NCBI GenBank assembly: GCA_964291485.2
Contig: OZ220224.1
Coordinates: 3,782,001-3,846,000, forward strand
Origin: Kistimonas sp964291485
GTDB taxonomy: Bacteria; Pseudomonadota; Gammaproteobacteria; Pseudomonadales; Endozoicomonadaceae
Reading direction: 5' to 3'
DNA length: 64,000 nucleotides
In this document: positions 35,787-45,380 of the stretch, in pieces
Position numbering within the stretch: the first letter of the stretch is position 1
Layout: every line of letters begins with the position of its first letter
Notes under the pieces: generated by a model
The model's input: only the letters and a program-made list of their open reading frames with translations
Databases searched by the model: none
What the model was told of the DNA's origin: nothing
Made by a program: the position numbers and the translations under genes

Positions 35787-36395
35787 ATGACGCCACAACA
35801 GCAGTTGCTTCAGAAAAAACAGCTCAGGCAAATCCTGCGGGAACGGCGCCGCCGATTATCCGCCTCAGAACAACACCAAGCCAGTCATCGCCTGAAAAAA
35901 AACCTGTGCCGACAGAACTGCTACCTTAAAAGTCAGCGTATTGCACTTTACCTGACGAACGATGGCGAGATTGACCCAATAGAAATTGCCCAGAAAGCAT
36001 GGCAACAGGGTAAGCAATGCTTCCTTCCAGTTTTGCACCCACTTAAGCCAGGCTGGCTGCAGTTTTTACCCTGGACACCCACCACCCAAATGAAAAAAAA
36101 CCGGTTCGGTATTCCAGAACCTGATGCTCGTTTTTACCAACCTGTACCCGTCTGGTCACTGGATCTCATTTTATTACCACTGACCGGATTCGACAGGAAA
36201 GGTCATCGCATGGGCATGGGAGGCGGTTTCTATGACAGAACCTTTGCCTTCATCAAGACACCAAGCTGCATCAGAGCCCCACAACTGATCGGGCTTGCCC
36301 ATGAATGTCAGCGGGTTGACCACCTGCCGATTAACAGCTGGGATATACCACTCTCCGGCATTGCCAGCGACCAGCAGTTTTATACAACCAGCTGA
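35787..36395 (+). CDS. fau: 5-formyltetrahydrofolate cyclo-ligase
   Basis: Converts 5-formyl-THF to 5,10-methenyl-THF with ATP. 202 aa, family length. N-terminal KKQLRQILRERRRRLS and the signature GFDRKGHRMGMGGGFYDRTF near residue 140 are clear. Located directly after 6S RNA, with which fau (ygfA) is co-transcribed in E. coli. The folate link complements the gcv genes at 5-9 kb metabolically, but they are not adjacent. Confidence 0.95.
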   Translation: MTPQQQLLQKKQLRQILRERRRRLSASEQHQASHRLKKNLCRQNCYLKSQRIALYLTNDGEIDPIEIAQKAWQQGKQCFLPVLHPLKPGWLQFLPWTPTTQMKKNRFGIPEPDARFYQPVPVWSLDLILLPLTGFDRKGHRMGMGGGFYDRTFAFIKTPSCIRAPQLIGLAHECQRVDHLPINSWDIPLSGIASDQQFYTTS

Positions 36396-36398
36396 TTT

Positions 36399-36500
36399 TC
36401 AACCCAACATCTGGGCGGTAGCAGTAGTTACCACACCAATGGCAAACAGAAAAATAATCGCTGCAACAGGGTCAAGCTTACGCCATGGAAACATGTTCAT
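36399..36500 (-). CDS. Putative 33-aa single-span membrane protein
   Basis: Short frame MNMFPWRKLDPVAAIIFLFA.. with a basic cytoplasmic-like start (WRK), one hydrophobic span (about residues 12-29) and the end TATAQMLG. AAGAG lies about 6 nt before the ATG at 36500. It is antisense-oriented and starts in the otherwise empty 36396-36778 spacer. Composition and the positive-inside pattern look protein-like, but only comparison with relatives could confirm it. Confidence 0.45.
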   Translation of the reverse strand: MNMFPWRKLDPVAAIIFLFAIGVVTTATAQMLG

Positions 36501-36778
36501 ATCACTCTTGAATGACAGGCCAACTTCAATTCAGCATCGGATACGCACGAATAAAGCCATCCACTTAAACAGTGCAGATCATAGATAGACATTGCGATGC
36601 ATACTGTGACTTGCTGCAAGGTTTGCCCAATAAAGTAGCAAGTGGATAACTATTTTGCTCATTCTCTCGCAATAACATTTTCTGTTATTACCAGAAACTC
36701 AATTCCGTTCTAACATGCTCTGTGAGCAGACTACATCAAGGCTGTATTTTCTCCCCATTATTGTTTCAGGACTCAGTC

Positions 36779-37129
36779 ATGTCTAAACCAATTACCCTGC
36801 TAGCTATTACAATCGTGATCAGCCTGACCGGATTTCAGTTTACCCACTCTCAGGAACAATCGGGCAACACCGAGACCTATACCGAGCAGGTGATGGGGGG
36901 CTGGTCACCAACCAGCATTGATGAGCAGGTGATGAATGCCGCCTATTTTGCCGCCGGTGTCATTCATGATGGTGAACTGCAAAATGTGCTATCAGCCAAA
37001 CAGCAGGTGGTTGCCGGCATGAACTACGCCATGGTGCTGGAAATGGATAACGGACACCAGTGGGAAGCTATCGTTTATCAAAATCTGGACAACATCTACA
37101 GTCTCACCAGTAAAAACCGACTATATTGA
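36779..37129 (+). CDS. Secreted cystatin-like cysteine protease inhibitor
   Basis: 116-aa exported protein resembling cystatins (family I25), which block papain-type proteases by wedging three loops into the active site. After a signal peptide (MSKPITLLAITIVISLTGFQ) come the N-terminal glycines in VMGGWSPTSIDEQV, the central helix, and the diagnostic first hairpin QVVAG at residues 76-80 inside KQQVVAGMNYAMVLEM, then a beta-strand EAIVYQNLDN. The second-hairpin Pro-Trp of classical cystatins is not obvious. The ATG at 36779 has AGGA 7 nt upstream. A monocistronic gene with a hairpin after it. Likely targets are host or self cysteine proteases (inference). Confidence 0.78.
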   Translation: MSKPITLLAITIVISLTGFQFTHSQEQSGNTETYTEQVMGGWSPTSIDEQVMNAAYFAAGVIHDGELQNVLSAKQQVVAGMNYAMVLEMDNGHQWEAIVYQNLDNIYSLTSKNRLY

Positions 37130-37150
37130 CCCATTTATACATATGTTTTC

Positions 37151-37178
37151 GGCGGTTGTTTTTTTTACAGCAACCGCC
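37151..37178 (+). terminator. Hairpin after the cystatin-like gene
   Basis: Perfect 8-bp GC-rich stem GGCGGTTG / CAACCGCC with a 12-nt T-rich loop, 22 nt past the stop codon, followed by TGTAATATT. Probable terminator despite the weak tail. Confidence 0.5.
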
Positions 37179-37307
37179 TGTAATATTCGTATTTATTTCT
37201 TCCATACTCCCATAACGCAAAAATAAAAACGCACTCACGCATCATTTCCTAAGATTGTGATTATTTTTCAACACATGCTCTTTATATGTTTTTGGAAATT
37301 GAGACTG

Positions 37308-38567
37308 ATGCTGAATAAATTGATTCTGGTCACCTGCCTTGGCGCATTACTGGAATATTTTGATTTCACACTGGTGCTCCTCTTTGCCAATGATTTAGCC
37401 CACCTCTTTTTACCAGCGTCCGATCAAGCTGGCTTTCTCTGGATTATTGCAATCCATACCGCCGGCTATTTTATCCGTCCTCTTGGCGGCATAGCCTTCA
37501 GCCATTTTGGCGACCGCATTGGGCGTAAGCGACTGTTTCGGATATCCATTCTCATCATGACCTTTGCGACCCTGGGCATGGGGTTATTGCCAACTTACGC
37601 GACCATTGGCTATCTGGCGACAGCTCTGCTGGTTATTCTGCGTTCATTGCAGGGTATTTCCGTCGGCGGAGAGTTCCCCGGTGCGGTTGTTTTCGCGTCG
37701 GAACACGTCCCGACCAGGATGAAAGGTCTCATTACATCAGCTATTGGCGCCTGCGGTCTGCTTGGCGTCATGCTGGCCTCGGCCGTTGGCATGCTGACCC
37801 ATACCTTACTGAGGGAAGATGAACTGTTTAGCTGGGGTTGGCGGCTACCTTTTATTGCCGGGAGCATCCTTGGCCTTAGTGGGTACATCATGCGTCGCAG
37901 CCTGTCTGAAACGCCACTTTTCAATCAACTGATTGCTGCTAAAAAAGTCGTTCGTATTCCACTACTCACCCTTTTTCGCACACAAGGTAAAATACTGGCC
38001 ATAGCCATGGGAATGAATATCGCATCCGCAACCATGATGTCGATGTACACCTATATGGTACCTTACGCCACCCGACACCTGAGTATGAACCAAGGAGCTG
38101 TTTATGAAACGATGACCTGCATCCTACTGATGACAGCACTCCTGACCCTTGTGTTCGGCTGGCTGTCTGACCGTGGAATCAACCGACGTATAGCCCTTTT
38201 GCTCAGCAACATTCTTTACCTGTTGATAGCGTGGCCAGTTTTCATCCTGCTGTCAGAACACCAACTGATGGAAGTCGGATTACTGACGTTACTGCCTACA
38301 GCGCTTGCCTGCGGTAATGGCCTTGTCACACTGGCTAATCTGTTCAATACGAATATCCGTTATACCGGTCTCGCAGTCTCCATGAACATTACCATTTGCC
38401 TGATTGCCGGCAGTACGCCCTATCTTCTGGAAATACTCAGCGTGGATGGGAAGCCCTTTGGTTTTCTGGCAATGATGATAATCAGCGCGTTAATTGGCGT
38501 AGTCGCCACTTGGCACTTGCCGGAAGAGCGCATAAATGATTACCCATTAAGAAAGCAGGCCATTTAA
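37308..38567 (+). CDS. MFS transporter of the metabolite:H+ symporter (ProP-like) family
   Basis: 419-aa major facilitator with about 12 membrane spans. MHS-family features: N-terminal LGALLEYFDFTLVLLFAND, the loop 2-3 motif GDRIGRKRLFRISILIMTFA, RPLGGIAFSHFGDRIG, and LRSLQGISVGGEFPGAVVFA in helix 4-5. Members move osmolytes (ProP) or di/tricarboxylates with protons; the substrate cannot be read here. The start at 37308 (MLNKLILV) is preferred to the upstream GTG at 37257 because family similarity begins there. Stands between the cystatin-like gene and the convergent HlyD gene. Confidence 0.88.
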   Translation: MLNKLILVTCLGALLEYFDFTLVLLFANDLAHLFLPASDQAGFLWIIAIHTAGYFIRPLGGIAFSHFGDRIGRKRLFRISILIMTFATLGMGLLPTYATIGYLATALLVILRSLQGISVGGEFPGAVVFASEHVPTRMKGLITSAIGACGLLGVMLASAVGMLTHTLLREDELFSWGWRLPFIAGSILGLSGYIMRRSLSETPLFNQLIAAKKVVRIPLLTLFRTQGKILAIAMGMNIASATMMSMYTYMVPYATRHLSMNQGAVYETMTCILLMTALLTLVFGWLSDRGINRRIALLLSNILYLLIAWPVFILLSEHQLMEVGLLTLLPTALACGNGLVTLANLFNTNIRYTGLAVSMNITICLIAGSTPYLLEILSVDGKPFGFLAMMIISALIGVVATWHLPEERINDYPLRKQAI

Positions 38568-38578
38568 AATGGCTGTGT

Positions 38579-39925
38579 TCAGCGCTCGGCAAACGCCAAG
38601 TGTTTAGCTCGCAAGACAGGTTTCAGGAGATAACTCAGCAATGTTTTCTTGCCGGTCAGGATATCCACGGAGGCAACCATACCCGCCATGACAGGCTTAC
38701 TGTTGTCACCGGTACTTCCCAGGAAATCCCGACGTGTTTCTATTCTGGCCAAATAATACCGCACATTGTTTTCATCCGTGAGGGTATCAGCACTAATATG
38801 TGTGAGGACGCCTTCTATACCACCATAAATCGTAAAATCATAAGCAGTAAACCGAACCGTTGCTGTTTGCCCAGGACGCAGAAACGCAACGTCCTGCGGC
38901 CTGATTTTGACCTCAACAATCAGAATGTCGTCTACAGGCACAAGCTCCATCAGCTTCATACCGGGCTGGACGACACCACCTTCCGTATTGACCAATACCT
39001 GCTTAACGACTCCACTCATTGGTGCACGTACTCGGGTACGTTCAACCTGATCACTGACAGCCGTTTCTTTAGCGGACAGTTCATGCAATAGCGCCAGGGT
39101 TTCATTGAGTTCAACACGCGCATCATTGGTGAATGCCAACCCAGCTTCACGAATGCGCTCCCGGATTTCATCCAGCTCAGCAGTGACTCGGGACAGTCCC
39201 TCCTCCGCAATACGCTGTTCCCCGTAGGTATCACTGACTTCCCGCTCCAAGCGCAGCACCTCTACACGGGATACCGCCCCCTCTTTCGCCAAATCACGGG
39301 ACAATCTCAATTCCTCACTCAATAAACTGTGCCGCTGTTCAAGCATGGCAATCCGGGCATGACTTTCTGCACGCTGCTTTTCCTGCTGGATCAACTGCTG
39401 CTGGTATATACCCAAAGTACTGTCAAGCTCGTCGCGCCGTACCCGGTAAAGCTTCTGCTCACTGATAGCCAACTCTGGTACACGTTCGTTTAACGACGCA
39501 GGCATTTCTGGTTTCACACCTTCCACTTCCGCCTGCAGACGCACCTTTCGCGCCATCAAGGCATACTGACTGGCCTTCTGCCCCTGTTGACTAGCTAAAA
39601 AACGAGTGTCGTCCATAATCATCAACACTTGTCCTTTTTCGACCTGCTCCCCCTCCCTCACCAGGATGCGCTCAATAATTCCGCCTTCCATATTCTGGAT
39701 GTCCTGCACCTGACGGGAAGGAATCACCCGCCCCTCACCTCGAGTCACTTCATCGACCTCACACCATGCGGACCACGCAATAAACGAAATCAGGCATATC
39801 GCCACAACAATCAGTATCACCCGGCTGCCACGCGTGATCCTTTGCATTTCTGCCTGACCTTGGTCACGCCAATGTGCCGGTAAATCCTGATCATTAGAAA
39901 CGGTATTAGCAGGGGCTTCTTGCAT
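38579..39925 (-). CDS. Type I secretion periplasmic adaptor (HlyD/LapC family)
   Basis: Membrane fusion protein of a type I secretion system, 448 aa. One N-terminal membrane helix (about residues 35-55, VILIVVAICLISFIAWSAW), the lipoyl-like half motif QDIQNMEGGIIERILVREGE, a long periplasmic coiled coil (about 125-280) and the C-terminal barrel with MSGVVKQVLVNTEGGVVQPG and MKLMELVPVDD. The ATG at 39925 has GGAAGGAG 9 nt upstream and begins 1 bp after the ABC gene's stop, so the two are co-translated. Confidence 0.92.
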   Translation of the reverse strand: MQEAPANTVSNDQDLPAHWRDQGQAEMQRITRGSRVILIVVAICLISFIAWSAWCEVDEVTRGEGRVIPSRQVQDIQNMEGGIIERILVREGEQVEKGQVLMIMDDTRFLASQQGQKASQYALMARKVRLQAEVEGVKPEMPASLNERVPELAISEQKLYRVRRDELDSTLGIYQQQLIQQEKQRAESHARIAMLEQRHSLLSEELRLSRDLAKEGAVSRVEVLRLEREVSDTYGEQRIAEEGLSRVTAELDEIRERIREAGLAFTNDARVELNETLALLHELSAKETAVSDQVERTRVRAPMSGVVKQVLVNTEGGVVQPGMKLMELVPVDDILIVEVKIRPQDVAFLRPGQTATVRFTAYDFTIYGGIEGVLTHISADTLTDENNVRYYLARIETRRDFLGSTGDNSKPVMAGMVASVDILTGKKTLLSYLLKPVLRAKHLAFAER

Positions 39926-39926
39926 A

Positions 39927-41666
39927 TCAAGCAACTCCTTCCGCTTCTTCGGTATGCTTTATCTGCCCGGACAGGATGTCCTGAGCATTACCACTCACAC
40001 GAATACTGCCTCCATCAAGCACGATGATGCGATCCATAAAATCCAGCATACTGGCCTTATGGGTGACCAGAAAAAGGGTTTGCCCCTCCAGCTGCATCAA
40101 CACCTGTCGGAACCGAGCTTCAGCCTGAGCATCCATAGCGCCCGTTGGCTCATCCAGAATCAATGCCCGTGGACGTGTCACCAGCGCCCTTGCTAATCCA
40201 ACAGCGTGCGCCTGGCCGCCCGACAGATGACGCCCCCCTTCTCCTACCTGGAAATCCAGTCCACACGCTCCCGATTGCACCATCCCAATCAAGCCAACCT
40301 TTTCCAGCACATCCAGAATATCGCCATCCGTAATGCCTGACCGATGCATCGTGACGTTGTCACGGAGAGTGCCATTGAACAGTTCTGTCCGTTGCCCAAC
40401 ATAGCCCACCTGTTGCCGTAACCAAGCTGGATCCAGTTGCCGCATATCGATCTCATCCACGGTAATATGACCTTTTGAAGGATCACGTAATCCCATCAGT
40501 AACTGCAAAAACGTACTTTTTCCCGAACCCATCCGACCAAGAATGGCCAAACGTGTGCCTGCAGGAATGGTCAGATTAATATCGCTGAATAAATCCGGCC
40601 TATCAGGATAAGAAAATGACATTTGGCTGATACGCCATACTCCCTTAAATGAAGATGGCCGTAATAATTGTCGATTGCCTGAATACTCCTGAGGAAGGTG
40701 CATCACATGCCCTGTATACACCAGTGCCTGCGCCGCTTTTTCATACTGATTCAATAAACCAATCACTTGGGAAACAGGCGCCGCACACCGACCGGAAATC
40801 ATCATGATCGCAATCAGCCCACCCATGGACAACTCGCCGACACTGATCAGGTAAACCCCGCCAATAACCATGGCAAGGGTATTCATTTGCAGCAGGAATG
40901 TGGCCGATTGCGTGGAAACATTCTGCAGCTGCCGTATTTTCAGAGAAGCGTCAGCAACCGCCTGATTCAATGTACTCCAGCGTTGTTGATTCTGGCGCTC
41001 CACATTACAAGCCTTGACCGACACCAGCCCTAATAAAAGCTCCATCAGAAAATTCTGTCGCTGTGCACCCATAGCCTGCTGCCGTGCAATCACCCGCTGC
41101 AGCGGCCGGTTCAGCAGCCAGGCGATACCCAGCGCCATGCCAATGCAAAGCACCGGTATCCATACCAATCCGTTACCCAGCCAGGCGACGAGTCCGAGAA
41201 ATAAAATAACAAAGGGTAAATCAATCAACGCAACGACGGAAACAGAGGTGATAAATGTGCGAATACTGTCAAATTCCGCCAGCCGATTCATCAGGTTGCC
41301 CGCACTATCAGGCCGATCATTCAGCTTCACGCCAAGTAAGCGGTCAATTAAACGGGATGACAACGTGACGTCCACCTGTCGACCAACCAAATCAATATAG
41401 CGGGTACGAATCAGGCGAATCGCACATTCAAAAATAAACGCGAGGAAAACACCGGTCGCCAGCATCCACAGGGTTTCAAAGGCCTGATTAGGCACAACCC
41501 GGTCATAAACGTTCATGACAAACAAGGGAGAAACCAGTGCCAGCACATTCACCAGACAACTGGCTATCAACACATCACGATAAACACGCCAGTAGGGGAA
41601 TATCACCTGCCAGAACCAACCATGTTGGCTATGGGCTACGCTGGACCTGCCACCTTTTTTTCTCAT
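39927..41666 (-). CDS. Type I secretion ABC exporter lacking the N-terminal peptidase-like domain
   Basis: Inner-membrane exporter of the RtxB/LapB type, 579 aa. Residues about 20-300 hold six membrane spans (LVSPLFVMNVYDRVVPNQAF is typical). The nucleotide-binding domain has Walker A GRMGSGKST, signature LSGGQ, Walker B ALILDEPTG and the switch VTHKAS. LapB-like proteins are usually about 700 aa with a C39-like domain in front; that domain is absent here, as in the PrtD type. No RTX or other substrate gene is adjacent. The outer-membrane partner may be the TolC-like gene at the left edge. Terminates next to the HlyD-type adaptor. Confidence 0.92.
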   Translation of the reverse strand: MRKKGGRSSVAHSQHGWFWQVIFPYWRVYRDVLIASCLVNVLALVSPLFVMNVYDRVVPNQAFETLWMLATGVFLAFIFECAIRLIRTRYIDLVGRQVDVTLSSRLIDRLLGVKLNDRPDSAGNLMNRLAEFDSIRTFITSVSVVALIDLPFVILFLGLVAWLGNGLVWIPVLCIGMALGIAWLLNRPLQRVIARQQAMGAQRQNFLMELLLGLVSVKACNVERQNQQRWSTLNQAVADASLKIRQLQNVSTQSATFLLQMNTLAMVIGGVYLISVGELSMGGLIAIMMISGRCAAPVSQVIGLLNQYEKAAQALVYTGHVMHLPQEYSGNRQLLRPSSFKGVWRISQMSFSYPDRPDLFSDINLTIPAGTRLAILGRMGSGKSTFLQLLMGLRDPSKGHITVDEIDMRQLDPAWLRQQVGYVGQRTELFNGTLRDNVTMHRSGITDGDILDVLEKVGLIGMVQSGACGLDFQVGEGGRHLSGGQAHAVGLARALVTRPRALILDEPTGAMDAQAEARFRQVLMQLEGQTLFLVTHKASMLDFMDRIIVLDGGSIRVSGNAQDILSGQIKHTEEAEGVA

Positions 41667-41928
41667 GATCAGGGAGTCCCTTCACGCCGAGTGTCAGCCA
41701 CTATCCATCGTGACATCGGGAAATGGTTTATGTGTTGATTCTGCCTGCAAATGCCAATGCATCATTTCAAGGCATTTTTAGCTTTATTCGAATCTTAACA
41801 TTCCATTGATTTATCAATACTTTTTTACAGGTAAACCCGTACAGGCTCAACCATCGTTAAAACGACAACAACCATGAATACGATGGAGATTCCAGGAAAT
41901 GAAGAAAGGTAAGCTAGAAATACATCCA

Positions 41929-41945
41929 GCGGGGACAGGCCCCGC
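41929..41945 (-). terminator. Terminator hairpin after ilvA
   Basis: Perfect GC-rich 6-bp stem GCGGGG / CCCCGC with a 5-nt loop, 17 nt past the ilvA stop. In the minus direction a TGTATTTC tail follows about 6 nt later. It separates ilvA from the type I secretion pair. Confidence 0.55.
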
Positions 41946-41962
41946 AGTCTTCTAAATATTGG

Positions 41963-43480
41963 TTAACTACCCAAAAACTGGCGGTAAGCCGGATTATCCG
42001 TCTCTTCCCAGAAATGGTAGCCAATTTCCTCCAGACATTCCGGCACCAGTGCACGCTCACTCTCCGGCACCTGCATACCGACAACCACCCGTCCATAAGC
42101 CGCGCCATGATTACGGTAATGAAATAGGGAGATATTCCAGCGCGTCCCCAGTCGCTCCAGAAAGCGCAGTAATGCCCCGGGTCTCTCAGGAAACTCAAAC
42201 CGGTAAACCACCTCATTCGTCACTGAAGGACAGTGGCCACCTACCATGTGTCGGGTATGCAGCTTGGCCATTTCGTTATCGGTCAGATCCTGAACCGGAT
42301 AACCAGCCTCAACCAAACTATCCACCAGTGCCTGACGGGTTTCCATTTCCGGGTTCATCTGGGCACCAACGAATATCACTGCATCACTGTCATCGTGGTA
42401 ACGGTAATTGAACTCGGTAATATTGCGTCGTCCAATAGCGTCGCAAAAGATTTTGAAACTGCCGGGACGTTCAGGGATTGTGACCGCCAGAATCGCTTCA
42501 CGCTTTTCCCCCAATTCTGCGCGCTCAGAGACATAACGCAGCCGGTCAAAGTTGATGTTGGCGCCACTGTCGATAGCCAGCAGAGTCTCACCACTGACCT
42601 TTGTCTGTTCCACGTACTTCTTCAGGCCCGCTAATCCAACAGCACCGGCTGGTTCCGCTACAGAACGGGTATCATCAAAGATGTCCTTGATAGCCGCACA
42701 CACCTCATCCGCACTAACGGTAATCACATCATCCACACAGCTCTGGCAAATACGGAACGTTTCTTCCCCTATCTGAGAGACCGCCACACCATCAGCAAAG
42801 ATTCCCACCTGAGAAAGCACGACACGTTCACCCGCAGCTAGCGCCGCTGTCAGGCAGGCTGACTCTTCATACTCAACACCGATAATACGGACATCCGGCC
42901 GCACATACTTCACGTAGGCTGCAATGCCGGCAATCAAACCACCACCGCCTACCGGTACAAAGATCGCATCCAACGGCTCCGGATGCTGGCGCAAAATCTC
43001 CATCCCGACCGTACCCTGCCCGGCAATGGTATCGACATCATCATAAGGGTGGATGTAGGTGTAACCATGTTCATGCACCAACGCCATGGAGTGGGCCAAT
43101 GCCTGATCAAAAGCATCACCATGTAGAATCACCTCAGCCCCGCGGGCACGAACCGCCCGCACTTTGATATCCGGCGTTGTCTGGGGCATGACAATCACGG
43201 CCTTGATCCCCAGCTGTTTCGCCGCCAGCGCCAGCCCCTGGGCATGGTTGCCCGCCGAGGCCGCAATCACGCCACGGGCCTTCTCATCTTCGGTCAGTTG
43301 GGAAACCTTGTTATAGGCACCGCGAATCTTGAAGGAAAAGACCGGCTGCAGGTCCTCACGCTTAATCAGCACCGTATTGCTGAGTCGCTCCGACAGGAAC
43401 GGGGCAGGATCAATCGGCGTTTCCACCGCCACATCGTAGACCCTGGCTTCGAGTATTTTTTTTATGTACTGATCCGGCAT
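41963..43480 (-). CDS. ilvA: Biosynthetic threonine ammonia-lyase (threonine deaminase)
   Basis: PLP enzyme that deaminates threonine to 2-oxobutanoate, the first step of isoleucine synthesis. 505 aa (E. coli 514). The PLP lysine is K51 in FSFKIRGAYNK; ASAGNHAQGLA and the phosphate-binding PVGGGGLIAG are present. Two C-terminal ACT-like domains (from about residue 330; EKREAILAVTIPERPGSFKI and VVYRFEFPERPGALLRFL) mark the isoleucine-inhibited biosynthetic form. Monocistronic, with a hairpin at its end. Confidence 0.97.
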   Translation of the reverse strand: MPDQYIKKILEARVYDVAVETPIDPAPFLSERLSNTVLIKREDLQPVFSFKIRGAYNKVSQLTEDEKARGVIAASAGNHAQGLALAAKQLGIKAVIVMPQTTPDIKVRAVRARGAEVILHGDAFDQALAHSMALVHEHGYTYIHPYDDVDTIAGQGTVGMEILRQHPEPLDAIFVPVGGGGLIAGIAAYVKYVRPDVRIIGVEYEESACLTAALAAGERVVLSQVGIFADGVAVSQIGEETFRICQSCVDDVITVSADEVCAAIKDIFDDTRSVAEPAGAVGLAGLKKYVEQTKVSGETLLAIDSGANINFDRLRYVSERAELGEKREAILAVTIPERPGSFKIFCDAIGRRNITEFNYRYHDDSDAVIFVGAQMNPEMETRQALVDSLVEAGYPVQDLTDNEMAKLHTRHMVGGHCPSVTNEVVYRFEFPERPGALLRFLERLGTRWNISLFHYRNHGAAYGRVVVGMQVPESERALVPECLEEIGYHFWEETDNPAYRQFLGS

Positions 43481-43766
43481 GGCTTTGCTTCTTGTACTTC
43501 TGATTGTGCCTGCATTGTAAGGAATTTGATGGTCAGGATACAGGGGAAACCGCCACTCAGCAGTTGCCCCACCCCTCTTTCAAAAACAAACATCAAGAAT
43601 AAGCGATTGATAGACTCTTTAAGGGTCGCGTCAAGGATTGCATCGCACCACCTAAAAAAGTAATAACCAGCTCTCGTTTATTACAAAAATCTAAAAACAA
43701 TTAAATAGAATGATTAAAAATCCGTCTTAACTTTAATTAAACCCCCAATAGCAAAGGATCCGTCCA

Positions 43767-44285
43767 ATGCCAATTATCAACAACAGAGGCGGCGTCAGGC
43801 TTTTTCTTAGTGATGCTATCAGCTACACAATAAAAAATGGAGGTTCTAGAGGCAAGGCGCTTTTCTATTGTATTTTTGGGAAGCAACTGTCCATTGAAAA
43901 AGCAAAACAATTTATCAAAAAAAACGAGAGCTACCCCCTTTCCGGTAGAATTGGAAAAAAACTTAGTGAAAGAGAAGCTACTTCAACACAAGCCCCTCCT
44001 TTGATGAAGAATACGAAATCAACACACAACACGAACATGCCTAATACAACCTATCAGCCAAATAGAAACGACGCAGGGCTATTTGAGCTTATACGCGAGA
44101 AATTCGATGATGCATCCTTAATATCCCAACTGGACGGCCTAACATCACATCAAGTTGTAGAAAAACTTAAAACCATGCAAATGGACTCACAAACGCTTTT
44201 CATGCTTAGTCATAACAAAAATACAACCGACTTTGGCCGAGTCGTAGACTACGTAAGATCCAACCCTCGGGAAGATCAAAAGTAA
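43767..44285 (+). CDS. Unknown protein
   Basis: Unrecognised 172-aa protein with AT-rich codons, lysine- and asparagine-rich. The N-terminal ~60 residues (GGVRLFLSDAISYTIKNGGS) and a C-terminal helical domain (FELIREKFDDASLISQLDGL onwards) are joined by a Ser/Thr/Asn linker. No signal peptide or membrane span. AAAGGA lies about 8 nt upstream of the ATG at 43767. Codon use unlike neighbouring housekeeping genes suggests accessory origin. Confidence 0.55.
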   Translation: MPIINNRGGVRLFLSDAISYTIKNGGSRGKALFYCIFGKQLSIEKAKQFIKKNESYPLSGRIGKKLSEREATSTQAPPLMKNTKSTHNTNMPNTTYQPNRNDAGLFELIREKFDDASLISQLDGLTSHQVVEKLKTMQMDSQTLFMLSHNKNTTDFGRVVDYVRSNPREDQK

Positions 44286-44369
44286 CAAACTCTACATATA
44301 GAAGAGGATGAAAAAGCAAGGATAACGTCTATTTTGGTTACACCATTTTCTGGCCATCAATGATGTACG

Positions 44370-45302
44370 ATGCATACCATCACCACCATAGACGTAAACA
44401 CTTCGAATGCCGCCCAAAATCTGCTCAACGCCTATACATCCAACGGGATAGCCTATTTCTCGGGTCTGTCGATTTCAACACATCACAACCAGAAACGACT
44501 ATTCAATCTGGCACGCGCTTTTTTTAGTGATTTCTCTGGGCAAGAAAAAAACACGTTTCGACTTGGCCCGCCGGGCTCTGAACGAGGCTATGAACGAATG
44601 GGGGCAGAACGTTACTTCGACGGAGATGATGCCGCTGGTGCAGATTTCAAGGAATCCTTTGCCATAACGGGTCACGACACACTGAACTGGCCATCAGTGC
44701 TTGTAGAATCCGGGCTCAAATCTGAGATGACGTATTTTCGCAGCCTGGCTGAGGAAGCCAGTCTGACTATTCTCGCTTTACTAGAGCAGGCCCTTGCTAT
44801 CCCGGAAGGATTTCTTGTCAACCGACACTTGCCAGAAACTAATCACAGCACACTCAGGCTGAATCACTATCCGCCACTGGAACCTTCCGAACGTAGCGGT
44901 AACATCCGCTTATCCGAACACACGGATTATGACACCCTGTCATTGCTGGTCCCTCTGGATGATGCTCCTGGCTTTCAGGTTCGCTCTCCTTCAGGACAAT
45001 GGTTGTCTGTCCCACCAAAACCAGAAACCCTGCTGGTACATGTGGATGATCTGCTCGCACGCTGGAGTAATCACCGTTTAATAGCAACCCCACACCGGGT
45101 TGTGGCAGATCCTGATGCGAACATCTGGCCTGAACGGTACTCCATGGTTTATTTCTGCTGTCCTGCCAAAGAAACCATTATCGATGCCCGCGACCTGTTT
45201 CCGGATGAGTCCCCGCTCTATCCTCCTATCAGTGCAGGCGATCACCTGACAGAACGCCTGAATCAGGCCTATCAGCACAGCTATCGGCAACCCGGAACCT
45301 GA
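44370..45302 (+). CDS. 2-oxoglutarate/Fe(II)-dependent oxygenase, isopenicillin N synthase-like
   Basis: 310-aa non-haem iron oxygenase of the IPNS/2OG-FeII superfamily. The facial triad is visible as HTD in RLSEHTDYDTLSLL and the distal His in ATPHRVV, with the 2OG-binding RYS in ERYSMVYFCC. The N-terminal DIOX_N domain (GIAYFSGLSISTHHNQKRLF) is present. Members hydroxylate, desaturate or form ethylene; the substrate is not deducible. It precedes rpiA by 78 bp on the same strand, but no functional link is evident. Confidence 0.88.
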   Translation: MHTITTIDVNTSNAAQNLLNAYTSNGIAYFSGLSISTHHNQKRLFNLARAFFSDFSGQEKNTFRLGPPGSERGYERMGAERYFDGDDAAGADFKESFAITGHDTLNWPSVLVESGLKSEMTYFRSLAEEASLTILALLEQALAIPEGFLVNRHLPETNHSTLRLNHYPPLEPSERSGNIRLSEHTDYDTLSLLVPLDDAPGFQVRSPSGQWLSVPPKPETLLVHVDDLLARWSNHRLIATPHRVVADPDANIWPERYSMVYFCCPAKETIIDARDLFPDESPLYPPISAGDHLTERLNQAYQHSYRQPGT

Positions 45303-45380
45303 GCGGCAGCACCAAGATCAGGACAGGTAGAAACGTATCCCCTATAATCCGCGCAAATTCTTCCGACTACAGGAACCGTC

